Source of the DNA: Caryophanales bacterium
Lineage (GTDB): Bacteria > Bacillota_I > Bacilli_A > RFN20 > CAG-826
DNA length: 12,539 nt
NCBI GenBank assembly: GCA_028726925.1
Contig: JAQYPI010000107.1
Span: 1 to 12,539, forward strand
Direction: 5' to 3'
Within the stretch, counting starts at the first letter, position 1. Each line of letters starts with the position of its first letter. This document shows, in pieces, positions 1 to 5,898 of the stretch. The translations under genes and the position numbers were made by a program. A model generated the notes under the pieces. The model made no database searches. It worked only from the letters and a program-made list of their open reading frames with translations, and was not told the origin of the DNA.

Positions 1-1757
1 AGATCATACAGCCGCTTCAAGGTGACTTTTCGGTTAAAAGGTTTTAGGAACAACAGCTTGATGACTGTCCGATACTTGTCGTTCCTATAGAAAGATTTTA
101 GTTCATCGTCGGTGAAAACGCTCTTGTTTTTTACCAGACCCAGGTATTCCTCCTCTGATTTTGGGTAGATGATTTCTTGCAGTATTGCCATCCCCAATAT
201 CGCGGAATGGTATTTCTTCGGCCAGTATTCTCCCTTTCGATAGATAAATACTAAATCGCCAGGTCTTGCGTTAATTCCTGACCATCCGCAGACGTATATT
301 TTTTCAACAGCGTAACTGCAAGGCTCGTTTTCGTAGATGCTCATATTTTCGTCTTTGAGGTGTAAGTCCGGGAAGAGTTTCGCGTGCCAGGTCGCCTCAA
401 TCGGCAAAAACATAAAGCCATGCCCATCTTTTAATAGCGGGTAATTAAACATCGGATCCATTGAGGTGTTATATCGGTGCATCTCTTTGATCATCACCAA
501 TTCCCCGTTTCGCTTGTGGCAATACGGGACGAAACCCCATTTTTTCATGAGGTTCATAAGCGCAATCACGCCGTCTCTTTTGTTTTCGAAGAGAGTGACA
601 TATATCCCGTCGACTCCAGACATGGACGCGTTATCGAAAATGATCTTAAGGAATCGCTCTCCTACACGCATGCCCTTTGAAGCGTTCTTGAAAGTGCCGA
701 CCTTGAGCCATTTTTGTTTTTTCATTGGTTTGTCGAAGTCGGAGAACGGTTCATCTTCGTTTTCCCGTTTGAGATAGAGAAAACCTTGGAGCTTGCCATC
801 TTTATCTTTGAATATGTAGGCGTCTTTCTCGCTCTTTTCGTGCAGCCATCTATTGAAATCGGAATAGCCATAGTCCTCTCTAAGCGAATCGAAGAACGAG
901 TCGTTAACAGACAACGATCCGATCTTGTCTTTCTTGATGGAAAGGACTTCATAATCCACTAAAGACGGGTTTGTGGCCTCCATTTCGTGGACGCATTCTT
1001 CCGGCGTTAATACGCGGTCTCTTATGTAAAGGGCCTCCGCCTTCCTCAATATCCCCTTGTCTTCAGTGAGCAGAAAATCGACTCTCCCTGAATAAATCTG
1101 GAGAAGCAAGCCGTTATCGATTATCGAATTGGCATCGCCTTGTGCTTCGGTGGCGGCGGTGAAGAAAGGATCTTCATCGGTAAATGGGACAATTTGCTCG
1201 TACGCCTGAAGCTTCCCGGAGAAGCTTTTGACGATAGTTGAATCCTTATATTTGCGCAATTCGTCATGTAGCGACGGATGAAACAATTTGGTACCGCCCA
1301 GGGTGTCGATCCAGTGATAAAGCTTTCCTGCTATAGGAAGAGTTTCGTCGTGAGATTCACGATGAATAATGATGTTTGTGTCAAGGAGATACCGCTTTTT
1401 CTTATATGAGACGACATCTGGCCTAATGCTAAAGACAACAATTCCAAACCGATCCACCTGTTCAGCGGAGTAGAACCGATGACATTCTTTGATGAGGTCT
1501 TCGAATCGGTTGTATAACCCCCGAAAATCGGATTCCCACCGATCTTTCAAGGCTGTTTCCCAATCGGAGAATACCTGAATATCGTCCACAATGGCTCGTA
1601 CAAAAACCGATGGATCTTGATTGGATATCAGCACCAACGTGTCCCCGGTGGTAATCGCTTTTCTTTCAGGAGTGCCCAGGCGATATTCGTGTTTCTTGAC
1701 GCCTTTGCGGATACTTTCGATAAAGTGCGGCCTGATTTTCATTATATGGGTTGCCAT
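1..1757 (-). CDS. ASCH/PUA-PIN-GNAT-PUA multidomain protein, C-terminus beyond window
   Basis: An uninterrupted minus-strand frame runs from ATG at 1757-1755 to the window edge (585 codons, no stop seen). An AAAGGAG ribosome binding site (about 1763-1769) supports the start. Residues about 6-110 look like an ASCH/PUA RNA-binding fold (MKIRPHFIESIRKG, then a GDTLVLIS strand). Residues about 122-250 look like a PIN ribonuclease: LLDTN with D126, E166 in HDEL, D208/D214, and D233 in TEDKG are the expected metal-binding acids. Residues about 315-425 resemble a GNAT acyltransferase (GTFKN, GMRVGERFL, ALMNLMKKWGF). Residues about 475 onward hold a second PUA/EVE-like segment (INARPGDLVFIYRKG). The catalytic acids suggest an active RNase tied to modified-nucleotide or RNA recognition and acyl transfer. 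A self-contained toxin/antitoxin-like or RNA-targeting role is inference. The domain calls are from motifs; PIN is the firmest and the C-terminal fold the weakest. Confidence 0.8.
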   Translation of the reverse strand, partial: MATHIMKIRPHFIESIRKGVKKHEYRLGTPERKAITTGDTLVLISNQDPSVFVRAIVDDIQVFSDWETALKDRWESDFRGLYNRFEDLIKECHRFYSAEQVDRFGIVVFSIRPDVVSYKKKRYLLDTNIIIHRESHDETLPIAGKLYHWIDTLGGTKLFHPSLHDELRKYKDSTIVKSFSGKLQAYEQIVPFTDEDPFFTAATEAQGDANSIIDNGLLLQIYSGRVDFLLTEDKGILRKAEALYIRDRVLTPEECVHEMEATNPSLVDYEVLSIKKDKIGSLSVNDSFFDSLREDYGYSDFNRWLHEKSEKDAYIFKDKDGKLQGFLYLKRENEDEPFSDFDKPMKKQKWLKVGTFKNASKGMRVGERFLKIIFDNASMSGVDGIYVTLFENKRDGVIALMNLMKKWGFVPYCHKRNGELVMIKEMHRYNTSMDPMFNYPLLKDGHGFMFLPIEATWHAKLFPDLHLKDENMSIYENEPCSYAVEKIYVCGWSGINARPGDLVFIYRKGEYWPKKYHSAILGMAILQEIIYPKSEEEYLGLVKNKSVFTDDELKSFYRNDKYRTVIKLLFLKPFNRKVTLKRLYD

Positions 1758-1804
1758 AAAATCTCCTTTCCACCTTGGGCAAAGGCATAATGCGTACATG
1801 CGTT

Positions 1805-1830
1805 GCGAGTCACAATATAATTGGACTCGC
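1805..1830. promoter_or_regulatory. Inverted repeat upstream of the PIN-domain gene, operator candidate
   Basis: A perfect 7-bp inverted repeat (GCGAGTC at 1805-1811, GACTCGC at 1824-1830) flanks a 12-bp AT-rich centre that contains TATAAT on the plus strand and TATATT on the minus strand. It lies 48 bp upstream of the minus-strand start at 1757. A dyad over a possible -10 element is a common arrangement for a repressor site. No convincing -35 box was found on either strand, so both the promoter and the operator role are tentative. Confidence 0.3.
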
Positions 1831-1893
1831 GAGTTCTTCTTGGAAGCATTGAAATTATATCCTCTCCTGTTTTGTTAAAAAGATGGCAAGAGA

Positions 1894-2190
1894 TTATTTT
1901 GTCTCATCCAAATCGGGCGGGGACATCGAATCAAAGAAGTCTTTGATGACGCCCTTCTCGCTCGGAAGAAGATGTGAATAAGTCTCCTAGACCATCCTTT
2001 CGGTTTCCCCGACCCAGCGGGCGACGACCCTGACGGATAAACTGCTGACGAGGAGATTGGAGACACACGAGCGGAGGAATTCGTAGAACTTTATAACCTT
2101 GACGCCGGCTTTCTTGGAGGTTCCGGTCGGATGGCTTGTCGGCGACGTGGCCTTCGAGCCTCATAGCGACGCTGAATACTGGCTCAACGT
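1894..2190 (-). pseudogene. Decayed tyrosine recombinase (integrase) C-terminal remnant
   Basis: On the minus strand one frame reads AGVKVIKFYEFLRSC, then LSVRVVARWVGETERMV, then an in-frame TAG (1989-1987), then ETYSHLLPSEKGVIKDFF, ending at TAA (1896-1894). This follows the end of phage-type integrases: the HxxR box (degraded here to YEFLRSC), the helix normally carrying LGH, and the tyrosine nucleophile in TYSHL. Upstream similarity seems to continue in a neighbouring frame (VFSVAMRLEG, DRNLQES), implying a frameshift near 2110-2135. The lost catalytic His, the internal stop and the missing N-terminus make it non-functional. It marks a past integration event. The family call rests on motif memory without a search. 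Confidence 0.55.
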
Positions 2191-2337
2191 CTCTATTCGC
2201 ATCTTTTTATTGCTTTGTTATAATCAAGACGTCAAGAGGGATGGGAGACATAAAAGACCACCCAATAGATCGGGCCAGAGATCTAAAACGCTGTCCTAGT
2301 GGTGGTGGCGCACCTTAAAACGCTTTTTTTCATATTC
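2191..2337. other. Non-coding stretch between two gene remnants
   Basis: No gene or RNA is recognised here. The stretch joins the decayed integrase to the PBECR4-like remnant. An 8-bp direct repeat AAAACGCT occurs at 2285-2292 and 2317-2324, the second copy running into a T tract. No promoter of good quality was seen. Confidence 0.4.
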
Positions 2338-2620
2338 ATGGCAAACCGATTTAAGGAAAATGTTAAATCTCAATTGATTGTGGCTGCACAATCATATTCC
2401 TCCTTACTTGATAAAAATGTTCTGTTGAAATCAAAACAATTCAAAAATAGAAAGATTTGCAGACTCCCGTTTAAAAAAATCAAATTTTCTTCATTTGTCT
2501 GGCGTTTTAACAACTTTAGAACCAGCAGTTTTCTATGAAAAGTGTTTAATTAGACAGACTGATTGCGATGGTTTTTGTACAATGAATATGTGGAGGGGGA
2601 TTTATTCCCCAATTCGTTGA
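2338..2620 (+). pseudogene. PBECR4-like nuclease-domain remnant, frameshifted and truncated
   Basis: From ATG 2338 the frame reads MANRFKENVKSQLIVAAQSY, followed by a conserved-looking LLDKNVLL segment. It then meets a run of seven A at 2473-2479. Removing one A joins it to the downstream frame and gives RLPFKKSNFLHLSGV, then LEPAVFYEKCL, ending at TGA 2618-2620. The F-x-HL(T/S)GV signature after a first helix of the type 'AAxxY' matches what I recall of the PBECR4 family (phage/Barnase/EndoU/colicin/RelE-like nucleases). The repaired product is only about 94 aa, so the C-terminal half of the domain seems lost. The local sequence is very AT-rich (15 G+C in the 60 bases at 2401-2460). It could instead be a sequencing error in the homopolymer, but the missing C-terminus argues for decay. 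Confidence 0.5.
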
Positions 2621-2646
2621 TTCAACAGATGGAGGAGAAGAAGTAA

Positions 2647-3828
2647 ATGGAGTCATTGTTCCCGGATCTTTCTTCACCTGCTGCGTCGCAAAAATGCAAA
2701 CGCGAGAAAAACAAGCAGCTAAAGCAGATGTTCTCCGGACGAATAACAGGCAATTTTCTGCTTGAGATTCTCTATATAGTCATGAATACCCTTGTCATGA
2801 AAGACGAACTATACCAATTTTTCAAATTAGGTTTCGACGAGCAAAGCTTATTCAAAGGCGACAATGATGCGGCTGAATACGAGGTTTGCCGTTACATCAT
2901 CGGGGCTCATCGTTCCAATATCATCTTTCTGGAAGATAAAGAACGCGCTGATCTAGAGAGCAATGAGGATTACAAGAGAAAACTGGTCAATGATGTTTTA
3001 ACGAATATTCGCTTTAGAGGATATGCTGGGCAATTCTTCAGAAAGAGACAGATTGTTCAAGGAGATGAGTTTATCTTCTTCAACTTGCCTCACGATCTCT
3101 TTGTTTTGAGCGTGAGAAGCCAAGGGCTATTAACAAAATCGGGAACTTACGCTGCTTTTTACGCAGCTTTCTTCAATAAGGCATTGGCTTCGCTTTCACT
3201 GCTTGAAGACAACTTTGTGGATGCGAGCTATCCGCATTGCAGATCGATGATTGAGCTATACGTCAAATTACTGGCCTTCAAATTCAATCCTGAGGCGCTT
3301 TCTGAATATTCTGTTTTTGAGGACTACGAGCTCCATACGAATCTCATTGAACAGGTTTGGCCAGAAGAATTCTTGGCTAGATTCAAAGAGAGGAAGTGCA
3401 AGAGATGCAACGTTAAAGCCGAATTCCTTCATTTCGGATGGGTCGATGCAATTCCTGATTACTACGAAATTGTCAAAAAATCACATCCATATTCCGTCAA
3501 TGGATTATGCGAATACATTGTTGGCAAGGATGAAAACTTCAAACAGATCCTTGAAGGACTGCAATCTTATTACAAAATATGCCATGCGTATTCTCATGGT
3601 GGTACAACTAGATGCCTTTATCCGTTGAACGATTACTTCCAAATTGTCGAAATGATGAGTTTGACCATCCCGCATGTCTATAGAATGCTTTGCGAAGACG
3701 CCGGAGAAGCTGAGGAGATTGACGGTTACGATATTCTGAGCAAGGTCTCTTTTGATACGGATACATTAGTCGAACAGATTCAAAAGAGAACGACTGAGAA
3801 TTTCGAAGCTTACTACAGAAAAAGATAA
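2647..3828 (+). CDS. Helical protein of unknown function, possibly DUF5677-like
   Basis: This is a 393-aa protein starting at ATG 2647, with GGAGGAG at 2631-2637 as a well-spaced ribosome binding site. It is predicted mostly alpha-helical. Residues about 165-235 (SYPHCRSMIELYVKLLAFKF, with R199 and E203) recall DUF5677-type proteins, in which an Arg-x3-Glu sits in a long helix. A possible zinc knuckle C251-x2-C254 follows, and H313 and H316 lie in a CHAYSHGG segment near the end of the core. No signal peptide or convincing membrane span was seen. It is the first gene of a four-gene plus-strand group that includes a nuclease-like protein, so a shared accessory or defence-type role is possible. 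The family assignment is weak. Confidence 0.75.
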   Translation: MESLFPDLSSPAASQKCKREKNKQLKQMFSGRITGNFLLEILYIVMNTLVMKDELYQFFKLGFDEQSLFKGDNDAAEYEVCRYIIGAHRSNIIFLEDKERADLESNEDYKRKLVNDVLTNIRFRGYAGQFFRKRQIVQGDEFIFFNLPHDLFVLSVRSQGLLTKSGTYAAFYAAFFNKALASLSLLEDNFVDASYPHCRSMIELYVKLLAFKFNPEALSEYSVFEDYELHTNLIEQVWPEEFLARFKERKCKRCNVKAEFLHFGWVDAIPDYYEIVKKSHPYSVNGLCEYIVGKDENFKQILEGLQSYYKICHAYSHGGTTRCLYPLNDYFQIVEMMSLTIPHVYRMLCEDAGEAEEIDGYDILSKVSFDTDTLVEQIQKRTTENFEAYYRKR

Positions 3829-3855
3829 AGCTCGGTTAACGGATACGGCGAGCAT

Positions 3856-3882
3856 GAATCGCTTTCTGCGAATCCGCGATTC
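3856..3882. promoter_or_regulatory. Inverted repeat in the leader of the CoiA-like gene
   Basis: GAATCGC (3856-3862) and GCGATTC (3876-3882) form a perfect 7-bp inverted repeat around a 13-nt loop. It sits in the 76-bp gap between the two genes, directly before TATATAAAGGAGGAG. There is no T tract after it, so it does not look like an intrinsic terminator. It could be an mRNA leader hairpin, a protein-binding site or chance. Confidence 0.25.
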
Positions 3883-3904
3883 TATATAAAGGAGGAGACT
3901 AATC

Positions 3905-4459
3905 ATGTTAGAAGCGAGATTATTTGACGAAACTACAACTAGAATTGTCTCTGCTTTGGACGTGAAAAATGGCTTAATTGATAGAAACGAACAGTTTATC
4001 GATATCGAATATGAATTCAGGGTCACCTATGTGTCGGCTTCAAAAGGCCATGGCAACCCATATTTCCGCTTGTATATGGCGAAAGAGGATTACAAGAGAC
4101 TCTCGGATGAACAAAAGGAAAGATACGATATCCTGCGAACCATGAGACATTACAAGGAAAGTCCGTGGCACAGAGAATGGAAAGAGACCCTTTCCGAGTT
4201 TTGCAAAATCGAGAAGTCGGTCAGAAACAACGAGACCCTCAAATACAAGATTGCCGATGCATATTATGTGGAGAAGGAAACAATAATCGAATTGCAGCAT
4301 TCCTTCATCGCCCATGACTTCGAAGAAAGAAACGAGCACTACGGGCAGATCGGCTTGAATGTCGTTTGGCTTTATGACTTGCCTAGAGCCAAACTTAAGA
4401 AAGTCGGGGAAAACGAATTCGAGATCCTCGAGGATAACGCCAGGGGTTTTTCAGGATAG
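3905..4459 (+). CDS. CoiA-like PD-(D/E)XK nuclease family protein
   Basis: This is a 184-aa protein from ATG 3905, with an excellent ribosome binding site (AAAGGAGGAG, 3888-3897). The N-terminus carries RIVSALDVKNG (13-23), like the opening of competence CoiA proteins. The core has SPWHREWK (86-93), KIADAYYVEK (115-124), ETIIELQHSFI (125-135) and EERN (140-143), then GLNVVWLYDL. This is the CoiA-type order: S-x-W-H-x-x-W-K, Asp (D119), E129-x-Q131 and E-R. These residues are the expected nuclease catalytic positions. The CxxC zinc finger often present in the N-terminal half of CoiA is not evident. It may cleave or process DNA. True CoiA acts in natural transformation, but here no competence genes flank it, so a link to the neighbouring accessory genes is more likely. 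The family call is fairly firm and the role open. Confidence 0.8.
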   Translation: MLEARLFDETTTRIVSALDVKNGLIDRNEQFIDIEYEFRVTYVSASKGHGNPYFRLYMAKEDYKRLSDEQKERYDILRTMRHYKESPWHREWKETLSEFCKIEKSVRNNETLKYKIADAYYVEKETIIELQHSFIAHDFEERNEHYGQIGLNVVWLYDLPRAKLKKVGENEFEILEDNARGFSG

Positions 4460-4479
4460 CCGAACATCCAGAAAACCTA

Positions 4480-4962
4480 GTGAACTATCCTGTATTTATC
4501 CAGACGCATGACGGAAACGTATACTTAGTTAAAGAATTGAGGCGTAAAGAGATAGATAACGAACTCAAGTCGACAATACGTCTTTTCAGCCCGGTTAAAA
4601 TCTTCACGCCACAAGAATTCGTTCAGGCGCTCCGTAATCTTGAGGACGATTTCCTTTCGCATGAATACGCAGAAAAGAAAGGCCTTTTGGCAAAATCGAT
4701 TTATGACTTATGGAAGCCTGGATATTACAAGATGATTGTCAGGGACACCAAGAGCGATGACATCATCGCAATCTTTAGAGACAAAAAGAACCCGGAAAAG
4801 ATGAGCCGTAACTTCGGTTTTGATAACATCGGATACGTGTATATGGGAGAAGGGCCTAATGGCGGCTTTTACCAAAAGTCCGAGAAGTTTTACGATTTGG
4901 CAGAATGGAAGGCCAAAGAGAAAAGATGGATCTACTGCGGGCACTACACGATTAAGAAATAG
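4480..4962 (+). CDS. Hypothetical protein, GTG start
   Basis: This is a 160-aa protein that I do not recognise. The only usable start after the upstream in-frame stop (4435-4437) and before deep in the sequence is GTG at 4480, 20 nt after the CoiA-like gene's stop. There is no good ribosome binding site, so translational coupling to the upstream gene is likely. It opens with a beta-hairpin-like NYPVFIQTHDGNVYLVKEL, followed by a charged helix (FTPQEFVQALRNLEDDFLS) and a C-terminal half rich in aromatics and lysine (WKPGYYKMIV, GEGPNGGFYQKSE, RWIYCGHYTIKK). It has no membrane segment or signal peptide. Its place between a nuclease-like gene and a small membrane protein suggests the same operon. 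Confidence 0.65.
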   Translation: MNYPVFIQTHDGNVYLVKELRRKEIDNELKSTIRLFSPVKIFTPQEFVQALRNLEDDFLSHEYAEKKGLLAKSIYDLWKPGYYKMIVRDTKSDDIIAIFRDKKNPEKMSRNFGFDNIGYVYMGEGPNGGFYQKSEKFYDLAEWKAKEKRWIYCGHYTIKK

Positions 4963-4970
4963 AGAACATT

Positions 4971-5276
4971 ATGATTGACATATCACAAATAAACTCGGCC
5001 CAAGTGGCAGCCAGGGCACATGAAGAAGAAGCACGAACGCAGCAACGCATCGAATTGGAGAAGGCAGCTGCTCGCCTACTTCAAGAAAAACAGATTTTTG
5101 CTTTGCAGGAAAGCAACAGGCTTTTGAAGGAACAATTGGATTTGCGAATTAAAGAGAACAAGGATTCTGCTATAGAACTAAAGAAGAGCAAGAGAATGAA
5201 CTGGGCTATGTTCGTCATATCCGTTGTCTCTGCTGGTGTGGCCATTGCCTCAATGATTATCGCTATCATTAAGTAA
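4971..5276 (+). CDS. Small coiled-coil protein with C-terminal membrane anchor
   Basis: This is a 101-aa protein starting at ATG 4971, 8 nt after the preceding stop, with only a weak AGAG before it. Residues about 12-73 are highly charged and rich in Glu, Gln, Lys and Leu (HEEEARTQQRIELEKAAARL onward), a clear coiled-coil signature. Residues about 77-100 (NWAMFVISVVSAGVAIASMI and on) form one hydrophobic span ending one residue before the C-terminus. The layout is that of a tail-anchored protein with a cytoplasmic oligomerising stalk. It is the last gene of the plus-strand group and converges on the minus-strand operon. It may tether a partner from the same operon at the membrane; that is inference. 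Confidence 0.75.
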   Translation: MIDISQINSAQVAARAHEEEARTQQRIELEKAAARLLQEKQIFALQESNRLLKEQLDLRIKENKDSAIELKKSKRMNWAMFVISVVSAGVAIASMIIAIIK

Positions 5277-5287
5277 ATGATTGGAAA

Positions 5288-5315
5288 TGTCGCGCTTTTT
5301 CTGCGCCTGCCGACA
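5288..5315. terminator. Weak imperfect hairpin between convergent operons
   Basis: Between the stop at 5276 and the convergent stop at 5338, TGTC/GACA (5288-5291, 5312-5315) and GCGC/GCGC (5292-5295, 5303-5306) can pair with a T-rich loop and an asymmetric bulge. Neither strand has a clear T tract after it, so it is at best a weak bidirectional terminator. Confidence 0.25.
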
Positions 5316-5337
5316 ATCAAGATTCCCTTGCGCCATT

Positions 5338-5898
5338 TCAATCACCATTGATGAAAAAATATTCCGGTCCCAAAGCGATTTCCTCTATGGCGACGGGATT
5401 GTTGAAATAGCTTTCTTGCTGCTTGTACCGATCGGTGAGGAAATGGAGGCCTTTATTCGTGGAACCGAGCAACACCCTGCTAGAATCCCGATTGTCCTCA
5501 AGAAAAGGGCCGTCTATGAGCAAATCGACATGACGAAGCACCGTTGGATCAACGGATGAAAGATATCTGCCCGTGAATACGATGGTTCCTAACCCGGCTT
5601 CATGGACGGCTTTTAGGAGCAACGGGAGACCTTTTTGAAGGAGAGGTTCCCCACCGCTTAAGGTGATGCCCTCGATGCCGAAATCCGCCCGTGCTTGAAG
5701 GATGACGCCCATGAGTTCGTCCAAACCCATGATGTGGTTTGGAATCAGCGGTTGAAGCGATTCATTGCAGCATCCAGGGCATTTCAAATCACAGCCCTGA
5801 AACCAGATGCAGCAGCGCTTGAAAGGACCCTCCGTTCGGGTGCAGAGCTTGATGTGGGCAACATTGAAGTTACTCTTGGAACTCGAATTCAAATCCAT
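5338..5898 (-). CDS. NrdG-like radical SAM activating-enzyme family protein
   Basis: This is a 186-aa protein counted from the ATG at 5898, the nearest in-frame ATG before the conserved region. A longer open frame upstream lies wholly inside the ATPase gene and is not family-like. The sequence NVAHIKLCTRTEGPFKRC leads into WFQGCDLKCPGC, giving the radical SAM C36-x3-C40-x2-C43 that binds a [4Fe-4S] cluster and S-adenosylmethionine. SGGEP (81-85) is the SAM-binding GGE motif, and VFTGRYL follows. Size and motifs match the NrdG/activase group, which makes glycyl radicals on partner enzymes. No NrdD or pyruvate formate-lyase-like partner is in the window. It overlaps the ATPase gene by 29 nt, so translation is coupled, and it is the last gene of the minus-strand operon. 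The substrate is unknown. Confidence 0.87.
   Translation of the reverse strand: MDLNSSSKSNFNVAHIKLCTRTEGPFKRCCIWFQGCDLKCPGCCNESLQPLIPNHIMGLDELMGVILQARADFGIEGITLSGGEPLLQKGLPLLLKAVHEAGLGTIVFTGRYLSSVDPTVLRHVDLLIDGPFLEDNRDSSRVLLGSTNKGLHFLTDRYKQQESYFNNPVAIEEIALGPEYFFINGD

Noticed and set aside
2099..2318. Short plus-strand frames of 60-66 codons
   Set aside because: They overlap the decayed integrase and lack ribosome binding sites and recognisable motifs.
2299..2337. ATG at 2299 as the start of the PBECR4-like remnant
   Set aside because: The 13 extra residues are unlike the family; similarity begins at the Met at 2338.
2596..2610. GGGGA-TTTAT-TCCCC hairpin upstream of the gene at 2647
   Set aside because: Only 5 bp of stem and no T tract follows, and it lies inside the nuclease remnant; too weak to call a terminator or riboswitch.
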